From: Acidobacteriota bacterium
GTDB lineage: Bacteria; Acidobacteriota; Polarisedimenticolia; Gp22-AA2
Reading direction: 5' to 3'
NCBI GenBank assembly: GCA_018606725.1
Contig: JAGYID010000023.1
Span: forward strand, 1 to 35,809
DNA: 35,809 nt
Numbering within the stretch: the stretch's first letter is position 1; each line of letters opens with the position of its first letter. The position numbers were made by a program, and so were the translations under genes. The notes beneath the pieces were generated by a model. It made no database searches. It worked only from the letters and a program-made list of their open reading frames with translations, and had not been told where the DNA came from. Positions 9,701-15,466 of this stretch are shown here, one piece after another.

Positions 9701-9979
9701 GGTCACGAAGGCGGAGCCGAAATCCGACAGGCCGCGGATCGCCCGGACCCGCGGCACGCCGAGCAGGCCGGTGACCACCGGGTAGGTGACCTGGTCCTCG
9801 AGGATGTCGGGGGAGCGCTCCCAGTGGACCGCGACGAGGACCTGTGTATCGGAGAGATCCGGCAGGGCATCGAGCCGGCTGGCCCGCAGGCAGTGCCAGG
9901 CGACGACCGCCAGCGCCGCCACCGTCGCCAGGACGATCACGCGGTGCCGCGCCGAGGCGGCGATGATCCGGCCGATCAA
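6719..9979 (-). CDS. cusA: CusA/CzcA-type heavy-metal RND efflux pump, probably Cu(I)/Ag(I)
   Basis: A 1086-residue inner-membrane proton antiporter of the HME-RND family, the pump of a tripartite CBA system. Twelve transmembrane segments in two halves with large periplasmic loops are evident. By my alignment from memory to E. coli CusA, the three substrate methionines are kept: Met586 (ILYMP), Met636 (SMFETT) and Met708 (DMLSTG). So is the proton relay: Asp403 (LVDGAIVEMENAYNRL), Glu972 (LDAETAVF) and Lys1015 (RVRPKLMT). This favours Cu(I)/Ag(I) over Zn/Co/Cd. The start is TTG and overlaps the adaptor's TGA as TTGA, implying translational coupling; the family's N-terminal pattern (IGRIIAASARHRVIVL) supports it. 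About 20 extra residues lie between Met636 and Met708. No outer-membrane CusC-like gene is in view. Confidence 0.93.
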   Translation of the reverse strand: MIGRIIAASARHRVIVLATVAALAVVAWHCLRASRLDALPDLSDTQVLVAVHWERSPDILEDQVTYPVVTGLLGVPRVRAIRGLSDFGSAFVTVIFEDRTDLDWARARVVERLSEIRPRLPAGATVGLGPDATGVGWVFQYALVDRAGRRAPDELRAFQDWTLRYALQSVPGVAEVATVGGFVRQIEVTIDPARLRARGLSRADLAAALARTSGETGAGIIESGGAESMVRGRGSARSVEDFERAVVGMAGSTPVLVRDVARVGVGQELRRGVADLDGEGEVVGGIVIMRHGENALEVIRRVKERLRELRPSLPEGVDLVTTYDRSALVEEALRGLRRELLIQMAIVSLVILAFLWHLPSAIVPILTLPAAVLLSFIPLFLLGVTINIMSLAGIAISIGVLVDGAIVEMENAYNRLSLWQAGGRQGDYGAVRLQAMQEVGPAVFYSLLIIAVAFLPIFALEGQEGRLFRPLAASKTLAMLLAAGLAITLDPALRMLFARMEPFAFRPRWLAGLCTRALVGTYRAEDANPINRAAVRLYLPACRLALRRPWAVIGGAIALVAISLPVYGRLGSEFMPELEEGTILYMPVTVPGVSVPQARQILAAQDRALRAFPEVERVFGKAGRADTVTDPAPVSMFETTVMLRPPAAWRRRPRWYSAWAPAWLQGTLRRVWPDRITVRQLIDEMDRAVRLPGVANAWTMPIRGRTDMLSTGMRTPIGIKILGTDLQEIDRVGERLEAVVRTVPGARSAFAERNAGGSYLDVVPRRDVLARYGVTVGDLQDVLAAAVGGEPVTTVVEGRVRTRVVLRDPRNDQEGLARLPVATPAGPQVPLGRLADIRVVRGPAMVRDENGFLAGYVYVDVAGRDLGSFVAEAREAVRRQVKLPTGTLLAWSGQFESMQRVRARLTLIVPLTLALIFLLLMLSTRSAFKSALVMLAVPFSIIGVLWLFYLLGYHVSVAAWVGAIALLGLDAETAVFMLLFLDLSYARVRAAGGPASLAALDEAIVHGAVRRVRPKLMTVAATLAGLLPIMLSHSAGADVTRRIAAPMLGGIVTSFLLELLVYPPVYKLWKLRTDLRHLRGSAPRPA

Positions 9980-11241
9980 GGCCGGCGGCCCCCGCCGTCC
10001 TCCGCGGTCTCCAGCCCCTGGAGCCTCGCCTCGGCATCGAGCAGGAAAGTGCCCTGCACCGCGACGCGCTCGCCGGCGGCGAGGCCGCCGAGGACCAGGA
10101 CCCGGTCGCCGGCGCGCATCCCGACCCGCACCCGGCGGACCTCGAACCGATCGTCGCCGGCCTCGACGAAGGCGACGCGGCGCTGCCCCGACTCGAGGAC
10201 CGCGGCGGCGGGGACGACGACGCCCTCCCCCGACTGGACCGGGATCTCGACCGCCACCAGCATGCCCGGCTTGAGGGCCAGATCGCGGTTGGCGCAGAGC
10301 AGGCGGACCTTGGTTGTGCGGCTCGCCTGGTCGAGGAACGGATTCACCTGCGCGATGCGCGCCGCCAGCACCACCGGCGGGTCGAGCGGCGGAATCACCG
10401 ACGCCTCGCGCCCCGCCCCGACGCCGGGCGTGTCGCTCTCGAACAACTCCGCCTCGACCCAGACCTCCCGCAGGTCGGTGATGGTCATCAGGTCCATCCC
10501 CGCCTCGACCTGCTGCCCTTCGAAGATCGGGCCGAGCTGCACGAAGCCGGCGGCGGGCGCCACGATCGGCACGACCGCGCTGGCCGTCCCCCGCCCCGCG
10601 AGCGCGTCGATGAAGGCGTCGCCGAAGCCGTAGCGCTCGATCCGGCGCCGCGCCTGCTCCTCGGACCGCTTCTCCGCCTCGGCGACCGCGGCCGGGCGCT
10701 GCAGCGCCTCACGCGTGCGCAGGTAGCGCAGGTACTCCTCCTGGGCCGGGACGAAGTCGGGGGCGTACAGGGTGAGCAGCGTCTGGCCCCGCTCCACCCG
10801 GCCGCCGGTGGCGCGCACCTCGAGCTTCTGGATGAAGCCGCCGAGGCGCAGCGTCACGTGCTGCACGCGTCCGGGGTCGGCGACCACCGTCCCCGGAACG
10901 CGCACGGTGCGGGTGACATGGCCGAGCGCGGCCGGCTCGGTCCGGATGCCGGCCATCCGTCGCGCTTTCGCCGAGACCTCGATCACCCGTTCGCCGCCGG
11001 TGGCCGGCTGAACGGCGTCGGCGTCTGCACCGGCGGCCGGCGGGCCGGCCTCATCCGCGACCAGCCGCATGCCGCAGACGGCGCAGTCCCCGGGGCGGTC
11101 GGAGACCATCGCGGGGTGCATCGGGCAGTGGTAGCGCGCGGCGGCGGGCGGGCCTCCGCCGATCCTCAGGAGGAGGGCCGCGGCCGCCAGGAGCAAGGCG
11201 CCGATCAACAGCGTGCGGCGCGTGGGAAGACGCAGGCGCAT
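9976..11241 (-). CDS. cusB: CusB-type periplasmic adaptor with N-terminal heavy-metal-binding domain
   Basis: A 421-residue membrane-fusion protein linking the RND pump to an outer-membrane channel. It has an N-terminal membrane anchor (residues ~10-27), then a short Cys/His/Met heavy-metal-binding domain (YHCPMHP with Cys39; CAVCGM with Cys53 and Cys56), then barrel-sandwich, helical hairpin (Glu/Arg-rich, ~165-205) and beta-barrel domains typical of CusB. The metal-binding domain may hand copper to the pump. It is translationally coupled to the pump gene (4-nt overlap). The gene starts 167 bp after the flavin oxidoreductase gene, with a strong inverted repeat in the gap, so it probably belongs to a separate transcript. 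Confidence 0.92.
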   Translation of the reverse strand: MRLRLPTRRTLLIGALLLAAAALLLRIGGGPPAAARYHCPMHPAMVSDRPGDCAVCGMRLVADEAGPPAAGADADAVQPATGGERVIEVSAKARRMAGIRTEPAALGHVTRTVRVPGTVVADPGRVQHVTLRLGGFIQKLEVRATGGRVERGQTLLTLYAPDFVPAQEEYLRYLRTREALQRPAAVAEAEKRSEEQARRRIERYGFGDAFIDALAGRGTASAVVPIVAPAAGFVQLGPIFEGQQVEAGMDLMTITDLREVWVEAELFESDTPGVGAGREASVIPPLDPPVVLAARIAQVNPFLDQASRTTKVRLLCANRDLALKPGMLVAVEIPVQSGEGVVVPAAAVLESGQRRVAFVEAGDDRFEVRRVRVGMRAGDRVLVLGGLAAGERVAVQGTFLLDAEARLQGLETAEDGGGRRP

Positions 11242-11323
11242 GGGGCGATCTCGTGCGCGGTGCGCGGTCGCCGGACGCGAAGGATCCCCTGGATCGCCCG
11301 TCAGATCGCGCGTTTGCGGGTCA

Positions 11324-11331
11324 TGCTAGCA
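11324..11331 (-). promoter_or_regulatory. Possible extended -10 / palindrome upstream of cusB
   Basis: TGCTAGCA is an 8-nt palindrome about 83 nt before the cusB start. Read on the minus strand it gives TGCTAGCAT, which fits an extended -10 (TGnTAnnnT). It could be the cus promoter or part of an operator for a copper regulator. There is no clear -35. Confidence 0.22.
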
Positions 11332-11361
11332 CGGAACCGCGGGCGGAGGAGCGGGGCTTCA

Positions 11362-11380
11362 GGCGCCCGGTCCGGGCGCC
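11362..11380 (-). terminator. Strong GC hairpin after the 4Fe-4S/flavin oxidoreductase gene
   Basis: A perfect inverted repeat with 9-nt arms (GGCGCCCGG / CCGGGCGCC) around one central base lies 28 nt after the stop at 11409. It would fold as a 7-bp stem with a 5-nt loop. No T-tract follows on the minus strand, so it is not a canonical intrinsic terminator. It may still mark the boundary between the cytochrome operon and the cus genes. Confidence 0.45.
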
Positions 11381-11408
11381 GGGGAGGGGGGCGCCTGCGG
11401 ACGGCGGC

Positions 11409-12767
11409 TCAGGCGGCGAGGCCCTTGAGCTTGGCCTCGGCCCGCGCTTCCTTGGTCAGGTCGCGGCTGCCGATGGCGACGCCCGCCTTCTCGAGGAATT
11501 CGTTGGGCGGCGTCCCGCCGGCGAAGATCCACACGTAGTCGTTCGGGATCTCCTGCACCTTGCCGGCGGCCTCGAGCAGGACCGACTTCGCGCGGATCTC
11601 GACCGGGTTCGAGCTGAAGACGACGCGGATGGTCCCCTTGCGCATGCATTCCTGGATGCGCTTCTCGTTGCGATCCTTGAGGCGGGAGAACGCGTCGCGG
11701 CGATACGACAGCGTGACCTTGTTGCCCTTCTGGATGGCCAGCCCCATGGCCGCCTCGACGGCGCTGTCCCCGCCGCCGACCACGAGAATCTGGGAGCCGG
11801 TGTAGGCGTCGGCTTCGATCAGGCTGTACATGACCTTCGAGAGCTGTTCCCCCTTGACCCCCAGCTTGCGCGGCGTGCCGCGCCGCCCCAGGGCCAGGAT
11901 GACGGCGCGGGCGCGGTACCGCCCCTTGGCCGTGGTGACCGTGAACAACCCGTCCTCGCCGCGGACGACGCCATCGACCTTCTCGCTGGTGCGGATTTTC
12001 AGGTCGGCGCGCTGCGAGATCTTGTTCCAGACAGCCAGCAGCTCCTCCTTGGAGATCTCCAGCTTGCGGAACTTGCCATAAAGCGGGATCTCCACCGGGC
12101 TGGTCATCACCAGCTTCTGGCGCGGGAACTTGGCGACCGTGCCGCCGAACTCGTCCTGCTCGAGAGTCACGTAGCTGACCTTGTTCTCGATGGCGCGCAG
12201 GGAGGCGGCGATGCCGCCCGGGCCGGCGCCGACGATGCAGACGTCGACGGCGCCCGGCGCCGGCGGCCGCGACAGGGGACGCGACAGGCGGCGGGTGATG
12301 GTGTCGATGACGTCGCGCCCCTGGTTGACGGCGTTCTTGATCAGCGCCAGCCCGCCGAGCTCGCCGATGATGAACAGGTTCGGGACGTTGGTCTCGAGCT
12401 CGGGTGTCAGGCGCGGCAGGTCGCTGGTGATGCTCGGGTCGGCCATGACGATCTCGATCGCCCCCACCGGGCAGGCCTCGGCGCACAGGCCGTGGCCGAT
12501 GCACTTGTGGCCGTTGACGATCGCCGCCTTGCCGGCGATCACCGCCAGGACATCGCCCTCGGGGCAGACCTCGGCGCACGAGCCGCAGCCGATGCACTTC
12601 GACACGTCGATGTGCGGATGCTGGGCGCGCGGCCCTTCGGAGCTCAGCTTGCCGCGCTTCGCCGCCTCCAGGGCACGGGCCTCCTTCTCCCGCATCTTCC
12701 TGATGTACGGGATCATGCAGGCCAGCAGGACGACGGCGAAGACGACGTAGGTGAGAATGTTCTCCAT
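11409..12767 (-). CDS. Membrane-anchored 4Fe-4S and FAD/NAD(P)-binding oxidoreductase
   Basis: A 452-residue fusion. Residues 1-20 form a single membrane anchor. Residues 52-107 are a 2x[4Fe-4S] ferredoxin domain: the first site is complete (Cys58, Cys61, Cys64, Cys68), while the second reads C-I-G-H-G-L-C with His92 in place of the second Cys (Cys89, Cys95, Cys99 kept). Residues ~125-155 (LFIIGELGG...NQGRD) resemble the C-terminal FAD-contact segment of thioredoxin-reductase-like proteins, here placed before the main fold. GAGPGG at 180-185 is the FAD motif and GGGDSA at 331-336 the NAD(P)H motif. No redox-active CxxC of thioredoxin reductase is seen. It lies 96 bp behind the outer-membrane barrel gene. 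It may pass electrons from NAD(P)H or a ferredoxin into the cytochrome chain. Confidence 0.85.
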   Translation of the reverse strand: MENILTYVVFAVVLLACMIPYIRKMREKEARALEAAKRGKLSSEGPRAQHPHIDVSKCIGCGSCAEVCPEGDVLAVIAGKAAIVNGHKCIGHGLCAEACPVGAIEIVMADPSITSDLPRLTPELETNVPNLFIIGELGGLALIKNAVNQGRDVIDTITRRLSRPLSRPPAPGAVDVCIVGAGPGGIAASLRAIENKVSYVTLEQDEFGGTVAKFPRQKLVMTSPVEIPLYGKFRKLEISKEELLAVWNKISQRADLKIRTSEKVDGVVRGEDGLFTVTTAKGRYRARAVILALGRRGTPRKLGVKGEQLSKVMYSLIEADAYTGSQILVVGGGDSAVEAAMGLAIQKGNKVTLSYRRDAFSRLKDRNEKRIQECMRKGTIRVVFSSNPVEIRAKSVLLEAAGKVQEIPNDYVWIFAGGTPPNEFLEKAGVAIGSRDLTKEARAEAKLKGLAA

Positions 12768-12840
12768 AATCCGGACAATTTAATCCGAGATCGGCGGTTC
12801 GTCCAGCGGCAAGCGGGCGCCACCGGCGGGGCGCGCGGAG

Positions 12841-12867
12841 CGGCCGAATGCGCGGACCGGCTCCTAG
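12841..12867 (-). repeat. 27-nt repeat copy 1 (at the stop codon of the barrel gene)
   Basis: This copy matches 17556-17582 at 25 of 27 positions. Both copies start with the last base of the last sense codon plus the TAG stop and run into the downstream spacer. Read on the minus strand, CGG-T-CCG pairs with CGG-CCG, leaving a bulged T and a short loop. Confidence 0.75.
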
Positions 12868-14591
12868 AACCGGTACGTCACCCCGGCGTAGCCCTGGTCG
12901 TTGTCCTGGAACGTGCCGGTGTACCGCTCCACCGACAGGATCATGTACCAGGAGCGCCCGAGCAGCAGGTCGACATCGAGCCCGTACCAGTCGTCGGTCC
13001 GGTCGAGGGTCGGGTCGTCGAGACTGGTCTCCTCCACCCGCCCGGCCGCCAGTTCCAGGTGGGCACGGCGTCCCAGATCGGTGCCGCCTGCCAGCGCGTA
13101 CATCCAGCCGTCGCTGCGGTCGTTGGTGTAGCGCGTGCCGCGGAGCGAGAACGACATGTTGGCGCGGCTGAGCCCGTCCCAGCCGAAGTTGCCGGAGTAG
13201 CCGTCGGCCCGTCCCGACGGGCCGCCGGTGACGACGCGGCCGTCGGCGCCGATCACGAAGTGCCGGCCGAACCGCAGCGTGCCGCCGGCCCAGCCGCCCT
13301 GGCGGTGACTGTCGTCGAACGCCGTGGCCGGCGTGACGCGATCCTGCCACAGCCGGATGCTGCGCCGGTTGTCGTAGCCGGCGTGCAGGGTGAAGCGCTG
13401 GCCGAGCCGGTAGTGCAGGACGGCGAACGTGCTGGTCGGGGCGACGGTGCTCTCGCCCGCCTCGCTGACTTTCCAGGACCGGTTGTAATCGACCTCCTGG
13501 GTGAGAAAGCCGCTCAGGCGCGGGCCGCGGTAGCGGGTCTGCAGATAGAACCACTCGCGGTTCACGTCCCCCTCGGCGTACGAGTCGATCAGCCCCATGG
13601 TCACCGCCCATTGCCGGGCGTCCATCGGCAGGCTGTGGACCGTGTAGTAGCCGCCGTACTCCTTGACGGTGCCGTCGACGCCGAAGTCGGCCGCATCCGG
13701 CTGCGTGCCGGCGAAGAATCCGCCGCCCCAGCGATCGCCGTCCAGATCGTAGACGACGCCGTCGAAGATGCTGACCGCTTCGAGGTTGGGCGCGAACTGC
13801 CGCCCGACGGTGAGCCTCTGGCGGGTATTCGGCAGGTGCCACGTGGCGGCGAGCCGGTAGACCTGGTTGAGGTGCTCGTCCTCCGAGCCCGCCCAGTCGC
13901 GGTAGGTCTGTCGCGCCCGGACGTCGACGTTGACGTCGAAATCGCTACCCCCCACGCCGGAGCCGTCGAGCCTCAGATCGAGCGCCGGCTGCGAGAAGCC
14001 GTTGTCCCCGCCGCTGTTGTCGCGGACCACCTGGTAGCGGACCCCGACCCGGCCGTGCAATCCGCCCCAGCCGCCCCGGCTGCGCGCCGCGGTCGCGGAC
14101 GACGCGGTCGCGCCCGCGCCGGCGGCGGCGCCGGCCGCCCCGCCGGTCGCACGGCCACCGGACGCGGCGCGCGGGACGTAGCGGACGAGATCGCCGACGA
14201 CGGGCGGGGCCGCGGCGTTGACGATGGCGCACGAGGCGCGGTGCTCGGACAGGAAGGAGACCCTGAGCGTCGCGATCGTGCGGCCGTCGCGGATGACCTC
14301 GACGACGTCCCCCTCGTGCAGGCCGTCCAGCCGTCCGGCGTCGAAGTAAAGCGACGCGGCGGTGATGTAGGTGACCCGGGCCGTGGCCGTCCCAGGCTTC
14401 GGGGCGGCGGGGCTTGCCGGGGTCGGGCTGGCCGCCGGCGGAGGCGTGGTGGTCGGGGGCGCGGCGGCCGGCGGTTGGCCGGGCGGCGGCGCGCCCTGCT
14501 GCTGGGCGACGAGGGGCGTCGCGGCGATGCACCCGAGGAGGACGATGGCCGCCGGCGACGGGACGAGGCGCGAACCCCGGCGCGCCGTCAT
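12864..14591 (-). CDS. Outer-membrane beta-barrel protein with N-terminal SH3-like domain, candidate cytochrome porin
   Basis: A 575-residue protein with a Sec signal peptide (MTARRG start, cut near PLVAQ, residue ~30). A Pro/Ala-rich linker follows (~32-70), then a small beta-rich domain (~72-145: LHEGDVVEVIRDGRTIATLRV...VGDLVRYVP) resembling SH3-like folds. From ~175 to the end, alternating amphipathic strands with many Tyr, Trp and Arg close with YRF; a terminal Phe is the outer-membrane assembly signal. The ATG at 14591 overlaps the TGA of the decahaem gene (ATGA), so the two are coupled. Being encoded with multihaem cytochromes, it is a plausible analogue of MtrB/PioB-type porins, although no sequence match to those families is claimed. 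Confidence 0.8.
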   Translation of the reverse strand: MTARRGSRLVPSPAAIVLLGCIAATPLVAQQQGAPPPGQPPAAAPPTTTPPPAASPTPASPAAPKPGTATARVTYITAASLYFDAGRLDGLHEGDVVEVIRDGRTIATLRVSFLSEHRASCAIVNAAAPPVVGDLVRYVPRAASGGRATGGAAGAAAGAGATASSATAARSRGGWGGLHGRVGVRYQVVRDNSGGDNGFSQPALDLRLDGSGVGGSDFDVNVDVRARQTYRDWAGSEDEHLNQVYRLAATWHLPNTRQRLTVGRQFAPNLEAVSIFDGVVYDLDGDRWGGGFFAGTQPDAADFGVDGTVKEYGGYYTVHSLPMDARQWAVTMGLIDSYAEGDVNREWFYLQTRYRGPRLSGFLTQEVDYNRSWKVSEAGESTVAPTSTFAVLHYRLGQRFTLHAGYDNRRSIRLWQDRVTPATAFDDSHRQGGWAGGTLRFGRHFVIGADGRVVTGGPSGRADGYSGNFGWDGLSRANMSFSLRGTRYTNDRSDGWMYALAGGTDLGRRAHLELAAGRVEETSLDDPTLDRTDDWYGLDVDLLLGRSWYMILSVERYTGTFQDNDQGYAGVTYRF

Positions 14592-15466
14592 GGCTTCTTC
14601 CCGTCCGGGTGACAGCTGTAGCAGGCGTCGCTGGTGTAGGTGTATCCGGCCACTCCGGAATGCTGGTTGGCCGTCTTGGTCGCGTCGTTGTGCGCGTGAC
14701 ACAGGATGCACGAGAAGGTCGTGTAGACGCCGGTCTGGTAATGGCAGTCGCTGCACGACGACCACTTGCCGCGGTGCGTCCCGGAATAGATCGGGAAGAA
14801 CAGCGGGTCATGGGCCGGGTAGCGCGCCGGCATCCAGGACATCTGGAAGTGGCACTGGGTGCAGTCCTGGGGGAACATGCCGGCCTGGTGATCCGGATTG
14901 GTGGTCGCGAGATAGTCGTTCAGGTGACAGTCGACGCAGTCGGTCCGCGTGTTGACATAGCGCAGGTGCCCCTGCGCCTGCAGCGGGTGGCAGCTGTCGC
15001 AGTCGGCGGCGAAGTGGGCGCCCACCAGCGGGAAACGGGTCAGGTTGTGCGCCCGTCTCATCCGCATCGGATCGATGAAGCTGCGGGCCGTGTGGCAGCG
15101 GGCGCAGTCGGAGCCGAGCTCGCCGTCGTGCACGTCCATGTGGCAGGCGACGCAGTCGACCTTGGCGTTGTCCTCGGCGAACTTGAGCGACTGATGGCAG
15201 GCGCTGCAGGACGCCGTCTTGTGCGCCCCTTCCAGCCGGAAGAATTTCGCGTGGTCGAACTTCGGGCTGACCTGCGCCGGTCGCCATCCCGTGGCGCCGT
15301 GACAGAGGCTGCACTCCTCGACGTACTTGCCGTGCGGATAAGGCGGCTCGGCGCTCGCGGCGGCGGCGCGCGCCGGCGGGGCGAAGACGCCCGCCGCGAT
15401 GATGACCGCCGCCAGCGCCAGCGCGGCCTGCACCGGTCTCGCGGGACGGACGATGGACCGGTTCAT
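14588..15466 (-). CDS. Ten-haem periplasmic cytochrome c
   Basis: A 292-residue protein with a Sec signal peptide (ALALAAVIIAAGVF, cut near PARA-AAA) and ten CXXCH motifs: CSLCH, CSACH, CVACH, CARCH, CDSCH, CVDCH, CTQCH, CSDCH, CILCH and CYSCH. Spacing is irregular, with extra His residues between sites (FDHAKFF, DVHDGE, RAHNLTRF) that can serve as distal ligands, as in c7/c3-like families. The ATG at 15466 overlaps the stop of the 23-haem gene and its own stop overlaps the start of the barrel gene, both as ATGA. A longer open frame upstream lacks haem motifs and is not coding. Its size and haem number match the periplasmic partner that enters a porin in known conduits such as MtrA. Confidence 0.92.
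   Translation of the reverse strand: MNRSIVRPARPVQAALALAAVIIAAGVFAPPARAAAASAEPPYPHGKYVEECSLCHGATGWRPAQVSPKFDHAKFFRLEGAHKTASCSACHQSLKFAEDNAKVDCVACHMDVHDGELGSDCARCHTARSFIDPMRMRRAHNLTRFPLVGAHFAADCDSCHPLQAQGHLRYVNTRTDCVDCHLNDYLATTNPDHQAGMFPQDCTQCHFQMSWMPARYPAHDPLFFPIYSGTHRGKWSSCSDCHYQTGVYTTFSCILCHAHNDATKTANQHSGVAGYTYTSDACYSCHPDGKKP

Noticed and set aside
6561-10037. A 1158-codon minus-strand frame overlapping the RND pump
   Set aside because: It is Arg/Gly/Pro/Ala-rich low-complexity sequence in a shifted frame. The pump frame shows membrane helices and conserved functional residues.
11253-14612. A 1119-codon plus-strand frame across the oxidoreductase and barrel genes
   Set aside because: It is antisense to well-supported genes, with no recognisable motif and shadow-type composition.
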